Shown: positions 1 through 10,514, counted from the stretch's first letter. The stretch: 64,000 bases of DNA from Mesostigma viride (GCA_009746045.1 RPFO01000692.1:929082-993081), one strand, 5' to 3'. The notes: generated from the sequence alone by a model not told the origin. Numbers and translations are program-made.

Positions 1-840
1 AAGCGAGATTGAAGTGTCGCCTACCTCGTGGGAGACTTTTTGTATCTGGTAAACAATGAAAGCGAGTGGAAAGATGGACAACGTGAAAATAACATACAAT
101 CGACTGCAATGCATGCAAAGAGGACAGAATCAGTAATAAAGCGCGCTGCATTCAGGCAGCGCTGAGCAATTGAACGGTGAACAATTTAATCCGGAACGCA
201 TTGTCTACGCGACTCGATGCGACTAAACGTGGCATGCATACGCGGTCGCTGACTGAAGACATTGTGTACCTGGCTCAGCAAGGTGCGCTTGCAGCCGCTT
301 TCTTAAATATGCCGCAGGCGCACGATGTAACGAATTGAAGTTTGCACGTAGTAACAAAGGCAAGAAAAGCGGTGTAGCTGGCTACCGACTACGCCATAGT
401 AAGCTGTATCGGAGTTGGCGCTGCCGATGGCTGGAAACGGATGACCGAATCATGCTAAACTGGGGCTCCAAAAGGGCTTGTCATGCATCCTAGTGCGCCT
501 TTTGCTTTTTTTTCTTCAAGCATCGTGATCATGCGGGTTTAGGGGGGCGCTTATTCTTTCACCACTATCAGTCGGCTGGACTGCAATCGGCATAGCCAGC
601 GCAAGGTGATGCAAGGGCAGGCAAACTTTACCAGCTCGTTCAAGGCTCGTTGATGAAATTCAAACATCTAGGCGGCGCGTCTGCAACGGCTCATCGCAAT
701 TCGAATTCGCAAGCAGAACCCTCGTTACACGTGGCGCATGCAGAGATCTGCTTCGGGCGGCTTGGCGTATCTCACTGCGTCGTGACTACTCGAGTACCTA
801 GATAGTCAGCCTAGTTGGTACTCTGGGGGCCTCGAGTTCG
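1..840. other. No gene recognised
   Basis: I see no convincing coding sequence, RNA gene or repeat here. The base composition is mixed and no long open frame is present. Confidence 0.5.
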
Positions 841-1437
841 GCAGTCCCCTATTCGGAAATCCCGGATCATATGTACTCCACACTATGTACTCTTGGAGTA
901 CATAGTGTGCCACCCTATGTACTCTTGGAGTACATAGTGTGGAGTACATAGTCACTCCTTCCTAAGTAATACGGGCGTGTCTCACCGCGTCGGCAGTCCC
1001 CTAATCGGAAATCCCGGATCATATGTACTCCACTATGTACTCTTGGAGTACATAGTGTGCCACCCTATGTACTCTTGGAGTACATAGTGTGGAGTACATA
1101 GTCACTCCTTCCTATGTAATACGGGCGTGTCTCACCGCGTCGGCAGTCCCCTATTCGGAAATCCCGGATCATATGTACTCCGGACTATGTACTCTTGGAG
1201 TACATAGTGTGCCACCCTATGTACTCTTGGAGTACATAGTGTGGAGTACATAGTCACTCCTTCCTATGTAATACGGGCGTGTCTCACCGCGTCGGCAGTC
1301 CCCTATTCGGAAATCCCGGATCATATGTACTCCGGACTATGTACTCTTGGAGTACATAGTGTGCCACCCTATGTACTCTTGGAGTACATAGGGTGGAGTA
1401 CATAGTTACACCTTCCTATGTAATACGGGGGTGTAAT
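841..1437. repeat. About 150-bp tandem repeat, four copies, with hairpins
   Basis: Units begin near 841, 993, 1143 and 1295, each with GCAGTCCCCTATTCGGAAAT; the last is partial. Each unit contains two copies of the arms CTATGTACTC and GAGTACATAG separated by TTG, a perfect 10-bp stem with a 3-base loop, plus further GAGTACATAG arms. Copies differ by only a few bases, so the array is young or homogenised. Confidence 0.9.
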
Positions 1438-1577
1438 CATATGTAATCATGTGTAATCATCGGTAAAAATCGGTAATCATTTGTCCTTTTTTGGTAATCA
1501 TGTACGTGTAATCATGTGTAATCATGTGTAATCATCGGTAAAAATCGGTAATCATTTGTCCTTTTTTGGTAATCATT
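1431..1577. repeat. Short tandem repeat rich in GTAATCAT
   Basis: Two copies of a roughly 70-bp unit, each with several GTGTAATCAT words, then CGGTAAAAATCGGTAATCAT and TTTGTCC. The block directly follows the hairpin array. No coding meaning is apparent. Confidence 0.8.
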
Positions 1578-1723
1578 TCGGTCAGGGTCACGTGTGCTTG
1601 TCTGCATGATCTATCGTCCAGACAAGCTGCACTGCCCCTAAGACCCTAACTTACACAAGATGATGGAGTAGTTTGGTGTTGAAAGGGAAGGTCGAAAGCC
1701 TGCGCTTAATGCACCACCCGTAA

Positions 1724-2937
1724 TTACGAGCGAAAGTACAGCCACCATGGAAAATCCCGTTGACATCGCGCAAAAACAGGCCAAGAGAAAGCGGCAAGTG
1801 GCCGAAGCGGCCCGCCGGTGGAGGTTGAAAAAGAGGGGGAAGAAGAGGGGGACGACTCAATGCATACGTAGTCAGGCGATGGAGGGTGGCAACGCCGCTC
1901 CCCCTGGACGATGGTGCTGTTCCACACCGCGCTCCTCGCCTTCAGTTGAGCCGGCGTGTAGTTCTCGTCGAGGCTGAAGTCGCCGGGCTGGAGCAGACGA
2001 CGTGCTCCCAGCACGAGGCGTTTGTCGTGCATGGAGGCCATGGTGACGACGACCAGGCCCGGAGGGCCTGGCAGCCGAATGGCTCGTTCAATGACAACAC
2101 GGTTCTGGAGCTGCATCTTCCCCAGAAACGCTGGGCCGCGCAGCTCCTCGGCAAGTGAGTGCGCTGTCTCATGTGCTGCCGCGCCTGTCTGGAAGCCTTT
2201 GATTACCATATTGCGCTGGCGTTGCTGCACTGCATTCTGGGTGACCGCAGCGGTAGCTGCAGACTTGGCCGCCTGTTGAACGATGGTGGTCAACTGCTTG
2301 CCGGTGACGTCGGCAAACGTGGTAGTTTTGGCGGGGGCTGCCATGGCTTTCTTCAGCTCCAGCAATTGTGCCGTCGCAGCTGCAGACGCCTCCGTCAGGA
2401 CCTTAATGTCGCCCTGCACGGTCGTAAAAGACTGTGCGACGTCCTGCAGCTGCACGTTAACATCGGTCGCGGGGGCTGGCCTGGCGATGGTCGTCGCCGG
2501 CAGCTCGACAAGTTCAGGGCAGCACGAAATAAGACAGGCAAGCCGACGCTGGCGCTCATCCCAATGAGGCCATTCATCCGAAGCAGCCTCCATAACCTGG
2601 CCGCTCTTAGGGTGGCGAATCGGGGCGTCGTTGTCGTTGCGGAGCTTCAGCACGCTTGTCACAGCGGCGTCATTGTAGGCGAGTGATCGATGTCTGCCAG
2701 GCTCAAACGCTGGCCTGGCATGTAGAATGAGGAAGAAATGGCGTCCGGCAAGGAGGTTTCAGCAGCTATCGGAGTTGCTTCCGAAGTTGCTTCCGAAGTC
2801 TTGGATCGCTTGTTAGCGGCGTTCTTGGCGACGACAATGTCGTGGGCGATTTTGTTTGCAGCAATCTGGGCATCAATAGAATCGGCGGCAAGAGCTGAAG
2901 ACGATGCGGGGACCTCCATAGCTACGTTTAATAGCAC
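1724..2937 (-). pseudogene. LINE ORF1-like protein, frameshifted copy
   Basis: Two overlapping frames make one protein: about 92 residues from the ATG at 2937, then about 312 residues ending at 1724. The second frame has no ATG at its start, and the switch near 2660-2690 needs one extra base. The C-terminal half (RNMVIKGF, then YTPAQLKARSAVW) has the layout of the RNA-binding part of L1-type ORF1 proteins and resembles the intact neighbour at 3838-5259. The middle is Ala/Thr-rich and probably coiled coil. The last 55 or so residues look degenerate. ORF1 proteins bind the element RNA; no endonuclease or reverse transcriptase frame follows, so this copy cannot be autonomous. Confidence 0.55.
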
Positions 2938-3080
2938 CTAGACGAGGGCAGGGGGCGCAGGCACACTGATCACATGCGTGGTGCCGCCATAATGTGCAGA
3001 AAAATAGCGAGATCTGCTGGGCAGGCCGCTGGCGATAACTTGCGAAATCCTGGGCAATGGCTGCCAAAAATTAGATCGGC

Positions 3081-3128
3081 GTGTTCGTCATCAAAAGGCG
3101 AGTCTATTGCAATTTACCCGACCAAATT
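3081..3128 (-). repeat. Conserved 5' flank of the ORF1-like gene, copy 1
   Basis: About 45 bp (CGTCATCAAAAGGCGAGTC and on) just upstream of the ATG of the frameshifted ORF1-like gene. It matches 5299-5344, upstream of the intact gene, so the two genes are copies of one element type that includes noncoding sequence. Confidence 0.65.
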
Positions 3129-3133
3129 TCATC

Positions 3134-3418
3134 ATGGATGGAGGGAGGGAGGGAGGGAGGGAGGGAGGGAGGGAGGGAGGGAGGGAGGGAGGGAGGGAGG
3201 GAGGAGGGAGGGAGGGAGGGAGGGAGGGAGGGAGGGAGGGAGGGAGGGAGGAGGGAGGGAGGGAGGGAGGGAGGGAGGGAGGGAGGGAGGGAGGGAGGGG
3301 GAGGGAGGAGGGAGGGAGGGAGGGAGGGAGGGAGGGGGAGGGAGGGAGGGAGGGAGGGAGGAGGGAGGGAGGGAGGAGGGAGGGAGGGAGGGAGGAGGGA
3401 GGGAGGGAGGGAGGGATG
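3134..3418. repeat. GGGA microsatellite
   Basis: About 285 bp of GGGA tetramers with scattered single-base losses (GGA, GGGGGA). Long open frames across it come from the repeat and are not genes. Confidence 0.95.
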
Positions 3419-3424
3419 GATGGA

Positions 3425-3592
3425 TTAATTAATTAATTAGGAACATAACTCCGTTGGGAGTATATGTAGCACATAGCCCTGAGAAGGGGCATATGGGCCT
3501 ATAATACATTCTAAGCTACTTCCTGCAAGGGTGGGAATGTAAACAACACTTGCTCTAGGTGCACCAGGGCACCCGCACCCTCATGGTCTATC
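3425..3592. repeat. Dispersed repeat, copy 1 (TTAATTAA plus 150 bp)
   Basis: Starts with TTAATTAATTAATTAGG and continues with CTCCGTTGGGAGTA, GAGAAGGGGCATATGG and CTAGGTGCACCAGGGCACC. It aligns over its length with 5938-6107. On the minus strand each copy lies before a GATG/GGGA tract, the 45-bp flank and an ORF1-like gene, so it is probably the 5' part of the element. Confidence 0.8.
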
Positions 3593-3837
3593 ACGCTATG
3601 CCCGGGTAAGGGGGGAGCATGCCTGTGAGGGGGAAGATCATCATGGCTATACAAGAGCTATGGCATGGCTTCTCAGCAGAGAGTGACTCCCTGCATGGGC
3701 ACAACATTACTAAATAAGGCTATGCATCGTCTGGAGTGTGGCACATCATAGGCACACATGTACATGATTAAATAAAGCGCGGGGCTTAGCTGGGATAGTG
3801 CCTCTAGGAGGCGTACATGTACATGGCCACGGTCTAT
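3593..3837. other. 3' flank of the ORF1-like gene
   Basis: About 245 bp between the dispersed repeat and the stop of the minus-strand gene. No separate feature is seen. Confidence 0.4.
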
Positions 3838-5259
3838 CTATTCTGCACTACTACTGCTGTATTCCCCTAAGCTGGGGCGTCTGGAGTCGCTGGGGCCGCG
3901 GGGGGGGGGGGTCGCCTGCCAGGGCTTGTGGCCGACGTAGATGGCCGCCCCCTTCCAGTACACCGGCTGCCCCGCCTTGGTCTGCCGGAGCTGGAGGTAG
4001 GTCGGCCATAGCTCCCGTCGCCGTTGTTGCTGCGCCAGGGTCAAGTCGTCATCAAGGGTGAAGAGAGTCTTCTCGAGCCGCTTGCGGCGTCTGAGAAAAG
4101 AAATCTTGTCCGCCGGGGTCTTAAAGGTGAGGAGGAGCGGGGGCGGCCCTGCCTTACCCCGCGCGCGGGGAAGGCGGTGGGCAGCCAGCTCTATCTCACC
4201 GTTAAGGCCCATGCGACTAAGGATTTCTCTCTCAAACGCACGCAAAAGCTTCTCGGAATTCTCACCTTCCTCCATCTTGAAGTTCTTGACAATGACGTTG
4301 AGGCTGCGCTTGGCGAGCTCGGCCTCCTCGCGGAGGTCAAGCGTCTGCCGTTGAAGCTGGGCTGCGACGGCGGAGGTGGTGGAGGTGGTATGTTGCTTAA
4401 GCATGTCCGCCCAGGTGGTGATGGGAGGAGCATCGCCGGCCAGGCCAGCCGAGGCTGGCTTGGCGGCAATGTCCTTCACCGCCTGGGCGGTGAGGCCTGC
4501 GGTATTCTGCAGAACCTCGATAGCAATGGCGTTGTCCTTAAGACGCTGGTCGATGTCACGGAGCTGGGCGGTGATGGCGTCGGAGGTGGAGGTTGTGGCG
4601 GTGGAGGAGGCGAGGAGGGTGGAGGTGGCGGTGGAGATGGTGGAGGTGGCGGTGGAGAGGAGGGGGAGCTCGGCAGCCAACGTGCTGCCCATGACCGCCA
4701 CATCTGCTGCGATGGGGGCCACGTGCTGCTCGAGGGCCTCCTTGAGGAGTGAGCGGATGGAGGATTCGGTTAAGGTGGTGGTGAGGGGCTTTGGGGGCCA
4801 AAGCTCCTCGAGGGAGCGGCCGAGGAGGGAGAAAAGGACGCGAATCTGAAGGTGGGGGCGGCGGCATTTGAGGATTTGGTCGAAGTTGTGGGTGCGTCTC
4901 TGGAAAGCATCGGTGAGGCGGCCCTGATGGAAGAGTTGCTTGCACATCTCGAGAAGCGAGGCATACGATCCGAAAAACACGTAGCTCAGGATCTTGTCGG
5001 GGTTGAGCTTGTCAAAAAAGCCGGGCTGGCTGGCGTCAAAGTCGAACTCCTCCCAGGTCGGCTCGGCAGGGCGACTGCGCTTGGGTTCAGGCGACGCTGC
5101 TGGCGAGGCGGCCAGCGGGGGCTGGGCGACCACTAGAGCTTGGCTAGTGGCGCCGCTGCCTTCTGGACCGGTTGGCGAAGCTGCAGCCGGGGCTGCAGAC
5201 GTATTTTCATTGCTAAGCGCAGCCGCCAGGCTGCGTTGCGTCGAGAGGCGTTTGCTCAT
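3838..5259 (-). CDS. LINE ORF1-like protein, intact
   Basis: 473 aa, start ATG at 5259. Residues 1-65 are low-complexity Ala/Pro/Ser. Residues 70-165 form a conserved-looking globular part (EFDFDASQPGFF, FFGSYASLLEMCKQLFHQ). Residues 175-290 are Ser/Thr/Ala-rich and heptad-like, probably coiled coil. Residues 320-460 (RSLNVIVKNF, AAHRLPRARG, LLLTFKTPADKISFL, LTLAQQQRRRELWP) have the order of motifs of the RRM plus C-terminal domain of L1-type ORF1 proteins, which trimerise and bind element RNA. The shared flanks with the frameshifted neighbour support a mobile origin. No ORF2 is present on this strand, so it is an orphan ORF1, a non-autonomous element or a co-opted gene. The family call rests on motif layout only. 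Confidence 0.65.
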   Translation of the reverse strand: MSKRLSTQRSLAAALSNENTSAAPAAASPTGPEGSGATSQALVVAQPPLAASPAASPEPKRSRPAEPTWEEFDFDASQPGFFDKLNPDKILSYVFFGSYASLLEMCKQLFHQGRLTDAFQRRTHNFDQILKCRRPHLQIRVLFSLLGRSLEELWPPKPLTTTLTESSIRSLLKEALEQHVAPIAADVAVMGSTLAAELPLLSTATSTISTATSTLLASSTATTSTSDAITAQLRDIDQRLKDNAIAIEVLQNTAGLTAQAVKDIAAKPASAGLAGDAPPITTWADMLKQHTTSTTSAVAAQLQRQTLDLREEAELAKRSLNVIVKNFKMEEGENSEKLLRAFEREILSRMGLNGEIELAAHRLPRARGKAGPPPLLLTFKTPADKISFLRRRKRLEKTLFTLDDDLTLAQQQRRRELWPTYLQLRQTKAGQPVYWKGAAIYVGHKPWQATPPPRGPSDSRRPSLGEYSSSSAE

Positions 5260-5298
5260 CGTATATTGCGTAATAGCTTCGGAGAATTATATCAGCAT

Positions 5299-5344
5299 GT
5301 GCGTCATAAAAAGACGCGTCGATTGTGATATTCACGGCTAAATT
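5299..5344 (-). repeat. Conserved 5' flank of the ORF1-like gene, copy 2
   Basis: Counterpart of 3081-3128, about 40 bp upstream of the ATG at 5259 (CGTCATAAAAAGACGCGTCG and on). A GATG tract and a TTAATTAA run follow at 5410-5450, as in copy 1. Confidence 0.65.
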
Positions 5345-5937
5345 CGGTGCTCAAACGTGAAAGTTATGAGCTCCGCCGTCAGCCATGGCTACCTCGTGGC
5401 TCGTGGTGATGGATGGATGGATGTTCTTAATTAATTAATTAATTAATTAATGGTCAAATTAAAGGCAATCATGGTAGATGAAGCGAGACAAATCATGCCT
5501 GGACGCATGGCGATGTAAGAGCCCCCCCTCCCCCACGCCAGGAGGAAGGGGTGCGTGACTGAGTAGAGTAGTTAGGATTTTGTATTAAGAGAGACAACTT
5601 TGTATATTATCAAGGAGACAACTTGGTATATAAGATTAGAGTGAGATCAGCTAGTCTTCGCGGCTCAGTTCTAATGCACCCACCCCCATCAGTCCATGGA
5701 ATACGTGCTCCTGCTCCAGATCCTTAATTAAGGCCAAAATGAGTCCCTTCCAAACAACGTTTGCACTTAGATAGTTAGACGAATTATGCCCGACGAAGCT
5801 GGAACTTAACAGCCACAATGAATTACGGTTGTTCAGACCTTGAACAACGCCTCAGGGCATTTGGAGCCCTGAATGGTAACAAATGCTAACAAGGTAGTGT
5901 TGCTATCAATAATGATTTTAAAAATTAATATGATGTC
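5345..5937. other. Noncoding region between TTAATTAA runs
   Basis: Contains a GATG tract and a TTAATTAA run (5410-5451), then about 480 bp without a recognised feature before the next TTAATTAA run. In copy 1 the two parts are contiguous, so 5455-5935 may be an insertion. Confidence 0.45.
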
Positions 5938-6107
5938 ATTAATTAATTAATTAGTTATCAACATCACTCCGTTGGGAGTAAATGTAGCACATATCCCTGA
6001 GAAGGGGCATATGGCTGCTTCATGCACATTCTAGGCTACTTCATGCAAGGGTGGGAATGTAAGCTACCCCTGCTCTAGGTGCACCAGGGCACCTGCACCA
6101 CCATGTC
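5938..6107. repeat. Dispersed repeat, copy 2
   Basis: Aligns with 3425-3592, including the TTAATTAA run, CTCCGTTGGGAGTA and CTAGGTGCACCAGGGCACC, with about 10-15 percent difference by eye. It lies in the same orientation as copy 1. Confidence 0.8.
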
Positions 6108-7526
6108 ATATTACAACCAAAACTGGTCGTCATCATGCAAGCATCTGAAGCATGGTCGCAAAACTTCGTGTGCAAAATCTCATGTCATAAGGAGCCCAAC
6201 ATTATGACAATTGCCAGGCTTTGTAAAGATTTTTTATTTAACGATGACTACAGCACAAACAGTGAGCGAAACCCTGGTGCATGTGAATGCCTGAGTGGCG
6301 ACTGTTCCTAACAGAATGCAAGATGTAAGGTAGACATTGCGAGTATGCCACAAATGTGTGATGTGCAGTGCACATGCATGTGAGCTACCATGGTCCGGAT
6401 TCTCCCGATTTCTGGCCTGCGCTGGTTGTCTCCTTGATGTGTACCCCATGACACCATACTTCTAAACTACTTAAGAACCTTGGCACATTGCAAAATGGGA
6501 AAGAAAGCTGAACAATACATGCAACATCACTCACTAACACAGCCATGTGATTGCTACCAACACGTACCATGTACGTCCTGTGTGAAATTATTGGCAACGA
6601 CACGCCAAGCAAACGCCAAGGTATAGTATAACTGCGACAGGCTGGCACATGTCACCTGGCATCCACGTGTGCTCACCCCAAGGCATTGGCATATCCCCAT
6701 GTCTATATCCGTTGCCCTTTGTGCGTACCGAGTCACCCATGCAGTCACCCACCCATGCATCCACCTGGCCCACCCACACAAGTACTCATACACTTGCGCA
6801 CCTGAGTACCCAGCCACCCACTGGTCCACCCACCCGGTGACCCAGCCAGCCAGCCACGCACCTACTAAACCAACCTATCTAACCACTCGTGCACCCAGGC
6901 ACCCAGCCACATACCCACCCACTGGGACATCCACCCACCCAGCTAGCCACATATGCAATCTACCCACCTAGGCAATAAGGAGGCATTCACCCATCCTTTT
7001 ATCCAGGCACCCATTACTAAAACCACGCAGCCACCTAACCACCCAGCCAGCTGGCCCCATGTGTGCCCACCGGGCCGCCCACCCCTGACCCACCCACGCC
7101 CCTTCCCACTCGACCACTCTTTCCCCCCATACCCTTATACCCACCGACCTGCACCCACTCACCCTCACACATCCACATCCTCTCAGCCAGTCACCCACCC
7201 ATCTCACCCCTAACATGCACAGCCCTTCACCCGCGATAGGTGAGTCGATCCCAACTACAAAACCACCCACCCACCCATATCCGTGCACCCACCCACCCAT
7301 CTACCTTCCCCATCGCTCACCCCACCCACTTCTAATCACAGCTACACATCCACCCGCCACAAACCAACGGTGCAAATCCTCCAGCCCATGAAACAGTTTC
7401 ACTCAGGCATCCAATAATGCACCCACCTAGGAGTTCCCAAACCCCGTCGATCCCCCAGCCACCTGGCGATTCACTTATAAGCAACCACCCTTGCACCCAT
7501 CCACCCACCATAACCACCCACCCACC
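6108..7526. other. Noncoding, CCCACC-rich low-complexity region
   Basis: From about 6640 to 7330 the plus strand is full of CCCACC and CACCCA words without a fixed period. Frames there are Pro/Thr/His-rich artefacts. 6108-6640 shows no recognisable feature. Confidence 0.6.
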
Positions 7527-7686
7527 CTCCCTCCCTCCCTCCCTCCCTCCCTCCCTCCCTCCCTCCCTCCCTCCCTCCCTCCCTCCCTCCCTCCCTCCCT
7601 CCCTCCCTCCCTCCCTCCTCCTCCCTCCCTCCCTCCCTCCCTCCCTCCCTCCCTCCCTCCCTCCCTCCCTCCCTCCCTCCCTCCCG
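7527..7686. repeat. CCCT microsatellite
   Basis: About 160 bp of CCCT, the complement of the GGGA array at 3134, with one CCTCCT interruption near 7617. Confidence 0.95.
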
Positions 7687-7703
7687 CCACCCCACCCACC
7701 CAC

Positions 7704-7871
7704 CCTCTCCAACTGCATGTGGACTGCCTCTCCCAGCGACTCGGCCAGCCGTTTGAGTGTGTTTGGGACCATATGCTGATGCCCATGGATATTACGTGCG
7801 CCATCAACCAGGCAACACCAGTGACACTTGAGCTCCTTGTTATCCTTCTCATCGGATGTACTGACGACACC
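7704..7871 (-). CDS. Possible exon of a split gene, third of three
   Basis: Bounded by TGTGCAG/GGTGTC at the 5' side and GAGAGG/GTGGGT at the 3' side. The frame is protein-like (STSDEKDNKELKCHWCC, NTLKRLAESLGEAVHMQLER). It follows two other candidate exons on the same strand, but the phase with the preceding one does not fit without an indel. I recognise no domain. Confidence 0.3.
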
Positions 7872-8051
7872 CTGCACAATTACAGCTCACAAGGCAACTA
7901 ACATGCTGGAGGAACGCATCCGCCGCAGTGGACGTCAGTAACGGATGTTGCAATGTTGCTGGAGGGAGGTCAATCGACCGCACCCGTACATACAAGGGGC
8001 AATTATTGATGCATCATACCCAAAACAGGAAGAAAATGTGGCACAACTAAC

Positions 8052-8347
8052 CTTGCCATCAACATGGATGGACGGAGTTGGAGACCAACTGCAGCGCGGC
8101 ATTCGCAAGGGCACAGGCTGTGTTGTTCAGCAGGTCCACCGCTGGACTGCCCGATGCCGAGTCCAGGTTCTTCCTTACACAAACTCTCCACAAGCGTGAT
8201 TGTCGCGTCCTTGGCTGCCAACTGCGGAAAGGAGGCCAGTGCTCGCTTCAGCAGGAACTCGGCAATTGCAATCACGGTGGGCCCTGGCACGATTTGCAGG
8301 CCTACACATGCTTGCCCCGCATGTGCCTCCCCCACGTGTGCATCCAC
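8052..8347 (-). CDS. Possible exon of a split gene, second of three
   Basis: Open frame with VIAIAEFLLKRALASFPQLA and DATITLVESLCKEEPG, ending at a good donor, GCAAG/GTTAGT, at 8052. The 5' boundary is uncertain. No family recognised. Confidence 0.3.
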
Positions 8348-8751
8348 CGCGGTTGACGTGCTTGCTCGCAGCTCCCACTACCACTGGCTTCGTTGCCAGG
8401 TTCCTCCACCCGTTGCCTCTTGCATTTTAGCTGTTCCTCGCGCTTCTCCGCAGCCTCTCTTTCCCTCTCTTCCTCTCTCTTTTCTGCTGCCGTTCATGCC
8501 TTGCTCCAGATATAGATGTGGCTGCTTAGGCGTTCAATCTGCATCACAGAATTGGACGATATGCACGTCAAAGGAAAGCCAACCAAGCAGCAACATTACC
8601 AACAATGTAGCGGGAGGGTCAGTGCAGAGGCCAGCAACATAACTGCCTTAGTCTTGTACTCCTACCATACACATTAGGGAAGACTGCTGGCATGGCAGCC
8701 TGCAACACAGCAATGAATTGCCGCCAACTAAAATAAGAGAGTGACTCACCG

Positions 8752-8974
8752 CTACTCTTCCCTGAAGCCGACTGGTCACACCTCCATTGTGGCGTTGTTT
8801 TACCACTTTAAGGCTCTTCCACAGCGTGCGATTTTGTTGATGCCATTTTCTCAATTCCTGTAGCATATATTTTGCCCCCGCCGCACGCTTCCATGGGTTG
8901 CCATGTACATCATACTTTGCTGATGCTGCAGAGAAGTCAATTAACGCGTCTTCTACGTCTTCCACAGTGTGCAT
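8752..8974 (-). CDS. Possible first exon of a split gene
   Basis: Opens with an ATG at 8974 (MHTVEDVEDALIDFSAAS) and continues with basic, helical-looking sequence (KYMLQELRKWHQQNRTLWKS). It ends at GTAGCG/GTGAGTCAC, a strong donor. Together with 8052-8347 and 7704-7871 it may form a small minus-strand gene. No domain recognised. Confidence 0.35.
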
Positions 8975-9368
8975 GCGTAGCTAGCCAGCTATGTCGCGGT
9001 TTACGATCCAGTTAACGATAACGGCTCCGTAACCACCCCAGTACCTAATATTGGGGCAGCTATGGCGCCGTAACCACTACCTGACCCGTCCCGTATACCC
9101 CAACGTAACCTGAACCGAAGCCGTTCACGCCCCCGTAAACATAACCGGCCCAGTTACTGGGCCGTACCGAATCTCGGGGCCAATATTTCGAATGGTACCG
9201 TAACCGGTCCGGTAACCCAAACCGCCAACGAATACGGACCCGTAACCTGGCCCGTCGAAGTTACCGGGCAGGTTACGGGGGCGTCGAAGTTACCGGACAG
9301 GTTACGGGGGCTTCAAATTAACTCCTAGTGAAGGACGCTGTAGGGGTTATATAAACAGAGAGGATCAT
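8975..9368. repeat. Degenerate GTAACC/GGTTAC-rich region
   Basis: Some fifteen variants of CGTAACC and its complement, with short direct repeats such as GTCGAAGTTACCGG. This lies just downstream of the minus-strand Gag-like gene and could be its 3' noncoding or terminal sequence; no matching copy was found upstream of that gene. Confidence 0.5.
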
Positions 9369-10514
9369 CTAGTTTTTCTGCTGCTGCTTCCTCTTGCGGC
9401 CACGAGAGGTATTGCCACCCCGCGGCTGAGAAGCATCACCACCACGCGGCTGGGAAGCGTCACCACCACGCGGCTGAGAAGCGTCGCCACCACGAAGGGC
9501 ACCGCTCTTGACGGCTTGGGAGATCTGCTGCAGCAGCTTGAGGACCTCCATCTGGGTATCCTTGGGTCCAGCGCCCGCCTTGCTCCTGCAGGCAGACGCA
9601 TCATGTCCAGAATTGCCACAAGACTTGCACTTGCGAAAGTAGCAATCCTTAGCCAGATGGTTAGTCCTATTACAGAAAGTGCAGGGAGGGAAGGACTCAG
9701 AATTAGCGACAACCTTACCCTTACATGCGCGGCGTGTGTGCCCGGGCTGCCCGCAGTTGTAGCAGAAGATTTCCCGTTGCTGCTCCATCACCATGGCGAC
9801 ACGAGGCACCTCCGCGGCACCTCCTTCTCTGGAAACACGGGTTTGATTCGTCAGGAGCTCCTTGAGGTGAGCTCTGCATCGGTGAGTGTCGCACAGGTAA
9901 CCGCGGCAGTTGGCGACCAAATTCCGCTTCTCGGATTCGGACAGAGCACAGTTTTGGATCCATCGGAGATTCACCGCCTCGTCAGGCCACCGGAGCCCCT
10001 GCTTCTCCAGCATGTCGTAGTAAGAGTTGAGGTGCTCGATGATGGTCTGCCCGGGCTTCGGCTTTGCATCTACAAATTCCTCGATCTCGTCGCAGGTTTT
10101 GGCAGTGATAGAACGAAGAAAAGTCTCCCTCGCTCGGCGCAGAAACTCGAACGGCGACCACCGCAGACGCTGTGCTCTATCCAGCAGCGAAATCCACTCT
10201 GGGTGGTTTTTCTCGCGGTCTCCCAGCGGGGTTCCACGAAGAAACTCCAGCCAGTCCGGAATGATGTCTCGGTTGCCCGCGAGCCTGCGGAAAAACGGCC
10301 CAAGAGAGCTTACAAAGCGATCCCGGTCTGCTTGAATAGCACCAGGCACCAGCGGGGCTGGAACCCATTTCTTGATTGCCGACAGCAGCTTCGCCTCTTG
10401 AAGCAAGGTCTCCCGCCGAAGCACTTTATCACGCGCACGCTGGTTGTCACTACTAGTACTTCCCTGCCCGCAGCCCTCCTCCCGGGGCTGGTCGGACATA
10501 TTCTTATTGTCATC
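9369..10514 (-). CDS. Gag-like protein with three CCHC zinc knuckles (main part)
   Basis: 376 aa from the internal ATG at 10499; the frame is open to 10514, where a retrotransposon begins. The first 36 codons lie beyond that element (19213-19313). Numbered from the 10499 ATG, residues 60-215 are a helical Gag-type region (RWSPFEFLRRARETFLRSI, KPGQTIIEHLNSYYDML). Three knuckles of C-x2-C-x4-H-x4-C follow at 246-259 (CYNCGQPGHTRRAC), 273-286 (CTFCNRTNHLAKDC) and 291-304 (CKSCGNSGHDASAC). The tail has three GGDASQPR repeats and a basic end. Knuckles bind nucleic acid in retroelement Gag and in some host proteins. No protease, RT or integrase follows, so this may be a Gag-only element or a captured gag gene. 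Confidence 0.8.
   Translation of the reverse strand, partial: DDNKNMSDQPREEGCGQGSTSSDNQRARDKVLRRETLLQEAKLLSAIKKWVPAPLVPGAIQADRDRFVSSLGPFFRRLAGNRDIIPDWLEFLRGTPLGDREKNHPEWISLLDRAQRLRWSPFEFLRRARETFLRSITAKTCDEIEEFVDAKPKPGQTIIEHLNSYYDMLEKQGLRWPDEAVNLRWIQNCALSESEKRNLVANCRGYLCDTHRCRAHLKELLTNQTRVSREGGAAEVPRVAMVMEQQREIFCYNCGQPGHTRRACKGKVVANSESFPPCTFCNRTNHLAKDCYFRKCKSCGNSGHDASACRSKAGAGPKDTQMEVLKLLQQISQAVKSGALRGGDASQPRGGDASQPRGGDASQPRGGNTSRGRKRKQQQKN
10510..10514. repeat. Target-site duplication, left copy (TCATC)
   Basis: TCATC directly left of the first LTR, repeated at 19213-19217 directly right of the second. This fixes the element boundaries. Confidence 0.85.

Noticed and set aside
3107-3436. Gly/Arg/Glu-repeat frames at 3.1-3.4 kb and Pro/Ser frames at 7.4-7.9 kb and 29.0-29.5 kb
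   Set aside because: They are translations of GGGA or CCCT microsatellites.
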